Shown here: in pieces, positions 57,801-64,000 of the stretch | Position numbering within the stretch: the first letter of the stretch is position 1 | How the letters are laid out: every line of letters begins with the position of its first letter | Assembly (NCBI RefSeq): GCF_947507565.1 | Contig: NC_089184.1 | Coordinates: 372,001-436,000, forward strand | Source of the DNA: Oscarella lobularis | Taxonomy: Eukaryota; Porifera; Homoscleromorpha; Homosclerophorida; Oscarellidae | Length of the DNA: 64,000 nt | Reading direction: 5' to 3' | The notes under the pieces: generated by a model | What the model was told of the DNA's origin: nothing | What the model saw: the letters and a program-made list of their open reading frames with translations, nothing else | The model's database searches: none | Translations under genes and position numbers: made by a program

Positions 57801-60800
57801 ATCGTTATCGTCGCCGACGAGTTTACCCTTCTCGACGAGACTCATCAAATCGCCGACGCAAAGGTCGCGCACGAGAAGACGCGAGCGCGAACCGCCACCA
57901 AAGTTGCACGCGGACGCGAGCAAATGACCGAGACGTTCGAGCAGCAGCGACGCCGATCCCGTTCCCGTCGTCACGCGACCTGACGCGACGAGACGAGCGA
58001 GCAGAACGATCGTCTTCAAATCGTCGAGCCAGAATCGACGCAGAACGATCGCTGCGAGTTTATCGTCCTTCAACGCGCCGACGAGCGAGAGAAGCGAAAC
58101 GACGACGTGTCGAGCCGTCTGGACGGCGAACGCCTTCACCAGTTTCTTCATTGCGACTTCTCTCTCGCTCTGACTCGTCAACAAATTCGCCTGTTGTCCT
58201 AAAGATCGTCGCTTTGACGACGACGACGACTCAGACGCCTTCGTTTTGACCCCTTCCGCTTCACTTCGAAATCCGAGGGGATCCCTCGCGCTGCATTCGA
58301 GTACAGCGAACTCGTTTCCGCCGCCGCCGCCGCCGCCGTCCGTCGAATCGAAAACGGTGCTCATTCGACCGGGAAACGAATCGGCTTCAAGGCGTCGCAA
58401 ATAGTCGCTCTTAGTGAGCGTCTCGATTGTCTCCGTCAAATCGACGTCGACGAGAACGGGTTTCTTCGACGACGATTTGTCGTCGCTCGTCGACGTCGTC
58501 GATTGTCGTTCGAGTAGCGGCGCGTCGTTTCCATTTCCGTCCGCTCGTCGTCTTTCGCCGCCGCCGCCGCCGCCGTTCTCCTCGTCGTACGCCGACGATC
58601 CGCGTCGTCGACGCACGTGACAAATTCGATGCCAACCGGGACGTCGTCGTCGTGGTATCATACTCCCCTCTTCTTCCTCCGTCAGAGGAGCGGCGAATGT
58701 GCCGCCGCCGCCGCCGCCGCCGCCGTTTCCTTCGTAAGGATGATCGACCATCCAGCTAATAAGACGATTAATAAAACGCGGATCGGCGTCGAGACGATGA
58801 TAGAGACGGAATCCTAACGATTCCAAGGCCCGATTGACGTGCGGCAATTCGAAACCCATTTCCAATAATTGCTTCTGAACGGGCGACAGCGAAGACGCCG
58901 CTATCGACGATCGTTCGAGCGTCGGCGGATAACGCGGTGGCGCCAAAGGCAAATCATCGGGATTACCGTCGTTTCGTTCGGCGTCGTCGCCGCCGCCGCC
59001 GGCGCCTCGACGTACACGCAAAGTGCGAAGATGATCGCGCGCGAGAGCGAGTCGTCGAAGTCGAATGTGCGTCGATTCGACGACTCTTTCCATGAGCGAT
59101 GCTCGATCGCTCAACGGCGCGCTCTCGTCGTTTCTCGTCGCATCGTCTCCCTCCGTCGACGACGACTTCGTCGCGGGCGTCTTTTTCGACTCGCTACGCG
59201 TCGTCGCATTCTCCGGCTGCGGGCCTTTCAAAGCGCGCCACAGAAGCACGCCGTGAGCGCGCTCCATCTCCGTCGCGTCGACGCATCGACGAATCGGCGA
59301 CGGTTCGAGAAATCGTTCGACCATCAATTGAAACGTACGATCCAAGGCGTCGTCGCACGCTCGATTTTTCTCCGTCGTTTCCCCCCCGACGACCATTCGC
59401 TCTCTGTAAGCGCCGGCGCTGAGTAAAGCGTCGAGGCACTTCAACGCAGAGATTTGAAACAAGGAGCGCAAAGCAACTGCAAACTCGTCCGCGTCGTCGT
59501 CTGACGTCGCCGCGCTCGATTCCAAGCCGCTAAGCGATACGAGTCCCGCTACAATTTCCCCACCGAAATCAGGCAAGAGCGACGCTTGCAAGGCGAACGG
59601 TTTAACCGGCTCCAACTCCGTCGCAGAAACTTCCCTAAAGAACCGCGTCCCCTGAAAAAAAAAGGAACCCCCCGTTCTTTTCTTTAGTTCTTACGCGCTA
59701 CTTTGACCGTCGTCGCTGTCGTCGTCTTCGTCGTAATCACCGTCGTTGTCGTATTGAATTCTCACGGTGTCCGTTCCTCCGCCGAGAACCGTCGCCAGTC
59801 GATCCTTCGTCTTGTGAACGCATCGCCCGCCGACTCGAAGACCCCCGTCAACGCCGCCTATAAAAGCCAATGCCGGCCACACATTTTGTCGGAGATGATC
59901 GACGTCGCCGCCGCCGCCGCCGCCGCCGCCGTCGATCGCTTTGAGAGCGTCGACGAGATTTCGATTAACGAATTGTCTCCACGTTTCGTTTTTGTGAAGT
60001 TTTCGCAGCAATTCGACGCACACTTGCGCCAATCCGATTCCCGCCGGAGCGACGAGCGGATCGCCGATCGATAGCGATTCCGCCGGTCCGTCGCGACGGC
60101 AAAACATGTCGCCGACGGCCACTTCTTTCGCGTTCGCCTTTCCGTCGAAAACGACGGTCGGATAAAGTATCGTAGCGTTGAAATTCCGAAAAACAATTCG
60201 AAGATCCTAAAGAGAATTTATCGTCGAAGGGGGGGAGGGAGGAAATTTCGAGCTTACTTCGTCGTTTTTTCCAAATGCGATCGTTTTCTCGTCCATGTCG
60301 ACTTCCACTGTCACCGTGTCGCCCGGTCCGTACGCGTCGAGTCGACGCGCTCGTTCGCCGTCGTGATAAACGCCGCCGTCATGCGCACGATACAACCACA
60401 TGTCGCTCGTCGTTCGATAATCAAAGTCCTGTAGGGGATATTTACTCACTCCGACGCTCGTCGACAAATGATCGGGCCATTCGCGCACGACGGAAATCTT
60501 GGGAAAGGGAGGGAGCGAAAACAATAAAATAATCTTTTTCCTTGAGAAATTTCGCTTGCCTTCCATCGAAATAGTCCTCTATCGAGACAAGTGGAGCTGA
60601 CGGCGTAGCCGTTGTCGGCGACCGAGTGCGACACCGTGTAGCCGACGGCGCGACAGTGAACGGCCCGCGACGGTTCGAAATTGAGCAAAATTGGAAACAT
60701 TCCCACCGCTGAAGAAGATTTCGTCGCGTCGTCGGTCTTGACGTCCGACGAGAGGCAGTCCGCTATTAGTTCGAATAATCCGTCGACGAGGGATTTGCTG

Positions 60801-63800
60801 ACGGCGTCGGATGCGTGCGGAAGAACGCGTTCCAAGCAGCCGAGAGCGAGAAGTTTCGTTTTGAGGGCGCGCGAAGGCGATAAAGCGATGCGGAGAAGGA
60901 GATCGGTCCAAGACGACGATCCGAGACTGGCGACGAATCGTTCCGACGAGGAGACGGATAGGAGAAGGCGAAGAAAGTCGTTTAGGTCGCTTTCTCCGCC
61001 GTCTTCGCACATTTTCGAGAGAACCAAGCGACAGACGTTGAGGAGACTCGATACCGACGATTCGTTCAACCGATCCGAATGAAGACTGTGAAGAATAAAA
61101 TATCGATTATTGTTCTTGTACCCTTTTTTCGTACCTAGCCGTGAGGAGTAGAATTTGAAGGAGTCTCAATGTTACTGGCACCAGCATGGGTATCTTGGAA
61201 AAGGGAGATGGCACGTTGAGAAGAATCTCGCTCATCAAGGAAAAGACTTCGGACGACGACAATAAATTGAAATCGGAGAGACTGTGACGAGTGCTGAGGC
61301 CGGCGAGACCGCAAAGAACAAAATACGACGATCCAAGACCTGAGAGAATAGAGATACTTTGTGTCACGCTACTACTCACTGCGCACCTGAATCGAAATCA
61401 GTTTTGCTGGCGGCAGCGAGATGAAGTCGCAAAAGCGACGTCAAGTTCGCGTAGTGAGAATGAGCGAGCGCTTCGATTTTTTGCTGCATTTCACTTGTAG
61501 CGCAGTGAACGTGATCCTACAGTAGAACATCAATGAAATGACAGTCTCCGCTTCTTTTTCCTTATATACCAGATAGCCGAACGAGTTGTCGCCGTTCTGA
61601 ATGGCTCGGTCCAAATGACAAAGACCCAGACAGCCGACAAGCATTTGAAACTGAGTCGACTTGAGCAAAATCGACGCCCTATAGCCCCGATCAAGATCTT
61701 CAGAAGACTTAAAGAGATCCAGCAGCTGTCGATACGCTTCATAGCGCAACTAAAAAAGAAACAAAAAAGGGGCGCGTCATCGATGCTCTCAAGCGCGCGC
61801 GCGCGCCTCAAATTCACTTACCTGAGCTCTCAACTGTTGACGTTCCATTGATACGAGAATAGAGGTCAGGCTGATTTTCGAGTTCGGTTCCGCCGCGACG
61901 AAATCGCCTATTGCGTTGCAGACGTGTTTGATTGCAGTCAGCGAAATGCCGTACGAGTTCTCCTTCTCCTCTTCCTCTTCCTCTTCGTAATCGGTCGGAC
62001 GAGCCTTCGATCGGCCTTTTTGGAGGACAGTCGATCGCTGGAGACGCTCCCGTTGCCAACGGAGACGTCTCAGAGCTTCTTTGACGGAAGCCAAAGTCAC
62101 AATCTGACCACCTTGTAGTAGAAAAAAAAATTAGATTATAACCCTTGACTCGAAAGTCGCTCACCTTCGTCAGTAGCGGTCTCGTAGCTTTGAAATAACG
62201 GCTAAAACAGACGAGATACTCTTGCAAAAGACCAAACATTGGCCTTATATGTGCGTACCAGATCCAAATGAGCCGTCAATAATTCGGATTTCAGCGGAGG
62301 AGGACCTGCCTGTGACACCGTTCTTGTGCCAGACGGCCTCCCGCTTCCCGGACTCCGCCTCGACCCGCCGTCCGGCGTGCCAAACGCGAATTGAACGTCG
62401 TCGTTGCCGACGTCGGACTTTTTTCGTCTTCCCGTCACCGCGACGAGACTCGTTTCGGCTTCCATGGCCGGTTGAACGCAACAGAGTAGGAAAAAGCATC
62501 GCAGTATCAGCTGAGTGCAGGCAACGTCATATGACGTCGCGCTCGACTCGCCGCTGCGCAGTTCGACGAGTTTGTAACGAGTCGCGAAAACGTGTTGGTA
62601 CACGTGGAAGAGACCACGTCGCTGCCTAAAAAAATAACCTAATTTCCTTATTTAATTAAAAATCAATAAAAATTTACTTCTGTTGTTCATCGTTGTCAGC
62701 CAAATTGCAGTGTTTCAAGCAGACGGCGAGAAGGTGACGAGAAGCCGAAGTCAAGAGAGAGTCTTCGTCCTCTGCCGTTTCTAATTCTACAAAAAAACGT
62801 TTCACTTTGCTTACTAGAGATTCTTCGTCAGTGCACCTCGATTTTTCGCCCACGTTAGCATTGATTCCCACAGGACGTTGGATTGATCGTAGTCCTTTCC
62901 CAATGCGAGGGAAAGAAGGAGTTGGCTATTGTCGAATAAGGGCTGAACGCCGATTTCAACAGCACTGGACCAAGCGGAGCTAAGAACTGAGTAAGAAGAA
63001 ATTCTAACTAAAAAAAAGATCCTTTGCATTTTTGTCTTTCCTTACTCTGTCTTTTTAGGTCCGAAGAAATGCTCTCTAACCCGTTTCCGAACAAATGCGA
63101 TCCGAGCCATCGTTGCGCTTGCCGTTCCTCATCTATCACCGCCAAATCGACGCCCATTCCGTAGATCAAACGTCCGACGAGAAGACTGCACATTCTCTCC
63201 ATATCGAAAAACCAGAGCCACGATCGCCCGTCGCCGTCCGACGACGACGACAATTTGGACCAATGATAGACGGGTTCTCCGAGCTCCGTTTCCTCGAGTT
63301 CGTCCGCGACGCCGCTCAGTTGGCTCGTCACTTGATTAATCTCGAAGAGAAGATGAATGCAGGCGGGGAGAAGCGATTGGAAGCGTTTGAGAGGCAAGAG
63401 ATGGAGACCGTGAAGCAATTGGGAGAGAAGAGAGCCGACTATGGACTCTCGAAGAATACCTAGTAAATACGAGTGTAATTAATAATTAATTTGTCGCGCG
63501 CCTGCGCATTTTTTTCTAACGAACGTTCGATATTCGCTGCTCCGGATAGGAGACCGTCAACGGATGCGACCAAGATGTCCCCAACGCACGAAAAGAAGAC
63601 TTCGACGTGATTTAGAAACAAATCGATGCTCGGATCATTCTAGAGGAGAGCGATATTACGTATACAATGCATTATACGAAGGTTGGAGTATCTTACGTCC
63701 AAGCTGGTTGGTTCAGCTGTTAAACAAAAAGCGAGGAAATGACGATGAGTGAGACTGAGGAGGTCGGCGAGACGAGATGGCGTAGCGCTTCCTCGTTCGA

Positions 63801-64000
63801 GCGTCGAACTCGGCGCCGTCGAATTTTCGCGTTTTAGCAACTGTTGCACTCGTCCTTCCTTCGTGGTAGACACAAAAAACGAGTAGAGAACAAGTTTCGG
63901 CTCGTTTCTCACCGTGTCTATGCAGAGATTTTTAAGGATTGTCTTCAGAAGGGCCGGCGCGTGAGAAGAGGGCGTTTGATCGGGCGAGTTTAAGCCGAGC
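51844..64000 (-). CDS. HERC1: HERC1-like giant HECT E3 ligase (5' part outside window)
   Basis: Many exons; only the C-terminal part of a protein of >3,500 residues. In protein order from the right edge: helical repeat-rich region (about 60.6-64 kb); SPRY domain (about 60.1-60.5 kb: [40 protein letters not shown]); a long exon (57,450-59,615) with a UBA-like [22 protein letters not shown]40 repeats (about 55.5-57.4 kb: [30 protein letters not shown]); the second RCC1-like domain (about 53.5-55.5 kb: [35 protein letters not shown]); and the HECT domain with its catalytic Cys in [17 protein letters not shown]. The end, [18 protein letters not shown], followed by Asp/Glu, is HERC1-like. SPRY + WD40 + RLD + HECT in this order is found in HERC1 and not in HERC2, which supports the symbol. 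The first RCC1-like domain must lie to the right of the window. HERC1 acts at Golgi/endosomal membranes and on several substrates. Confidence 0.92.
58317..59935 (-). repeat. Five in-frame GGC runs coding for poly-Gly loops in HERC1
   Basis: Runs of 5-9 Gly codons occur near 58317-58338, 58558-58576, 58698-58724, 58990-59001 and 59908-59934. They lie in linkers on both sides of the UBA-like helix bundle and inside the SPRY-side region. The codons are almost pure GGC (GCC on the plus strand). Confidence 0.85.

Noticed and set aside
58869-59426. Arg-rich plus-strand frames opposite HERC1
   Set aside because: They are produced by GC-rich antisense codons (CGC/CGT); the minus strand carries UBA and HERC1 sequence.

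Overview
This is nuclear DNA of an animal with a very compact genome. The proteins are clearly metazoan: a HERC1-type giant E3 ligase, KSR, SVOP-like transporters, an ASB protein, MSH4, ORC3, frataxin and ATP synthase alpha. Introns are mostly 40-100 bp with GT-AG ends, intergenic gaps are often under 250 bp, and several genes lack introns. This fits an early-branching animal such as a sponge. That placement is inference from gene content and compactness; I could not search a database. Spliced models were worked out by hand from reading frame, splice sites and family motifs, so exon edges may be off by a few bases.

Layout. 1-8 kb: the 3' end of a sorting nexin (+), a long intronless PDZ/coiled-coil/Rab11-FIP-like gene (-), and a KSR-type pseudokinase (-). 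8-12 kb: glomulin (+), ABHD17 (-) and an LRR protein (+). 12-17 kb: a short-ectodomain transmembrane protein whose tail carries many tyrosine and proline motifs (+), frataxin (+), a three-finger-domain membrane protein with PPxY motifs (-), and an endosomal-type syntaxin (+). 17-21 kb: ATP synthase alpha (+), with a Tigger/pogo-like MITE in one intron, then a possible small gene and short tandem repeats. 21-32 kb: MSH4 (-), a 5'-truncated non-LTR retrotransposon (-), and ORC3 (-). 32-35 kb: a CH + coiled-coil + SAM protein (+). 35-40 kb: two tandem SVOP-like transporters (-). 40-44 kb: an ankyrin/SOCS-box protein (+) and a CARD + Kelch protein (+). 44-52 kb: three head-to-tail two-RRM hnRNP/DAZAP/Musashi-like genes (-). 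52-64 kb: the 3' two-thirds or so of a HERC1-like gene (-), running off the right end.

How they fit together. Most genes are housekeeping and are not linked by pathway. The genes that stand out are signalling proteins with unusual domain orders: the tyrosine-motif adaptor-like protein, the CARD-Kelch protein, the PDZ-FIP protein, the CH-SAM protein and the catalytically dead KSR. Several divergent pairs share 150-250 bp between start codons and probably share promoters (ABHD17/LRR, three-finger protein/syntaxin, ORC3/CH-SAM, SVOP/ASB).
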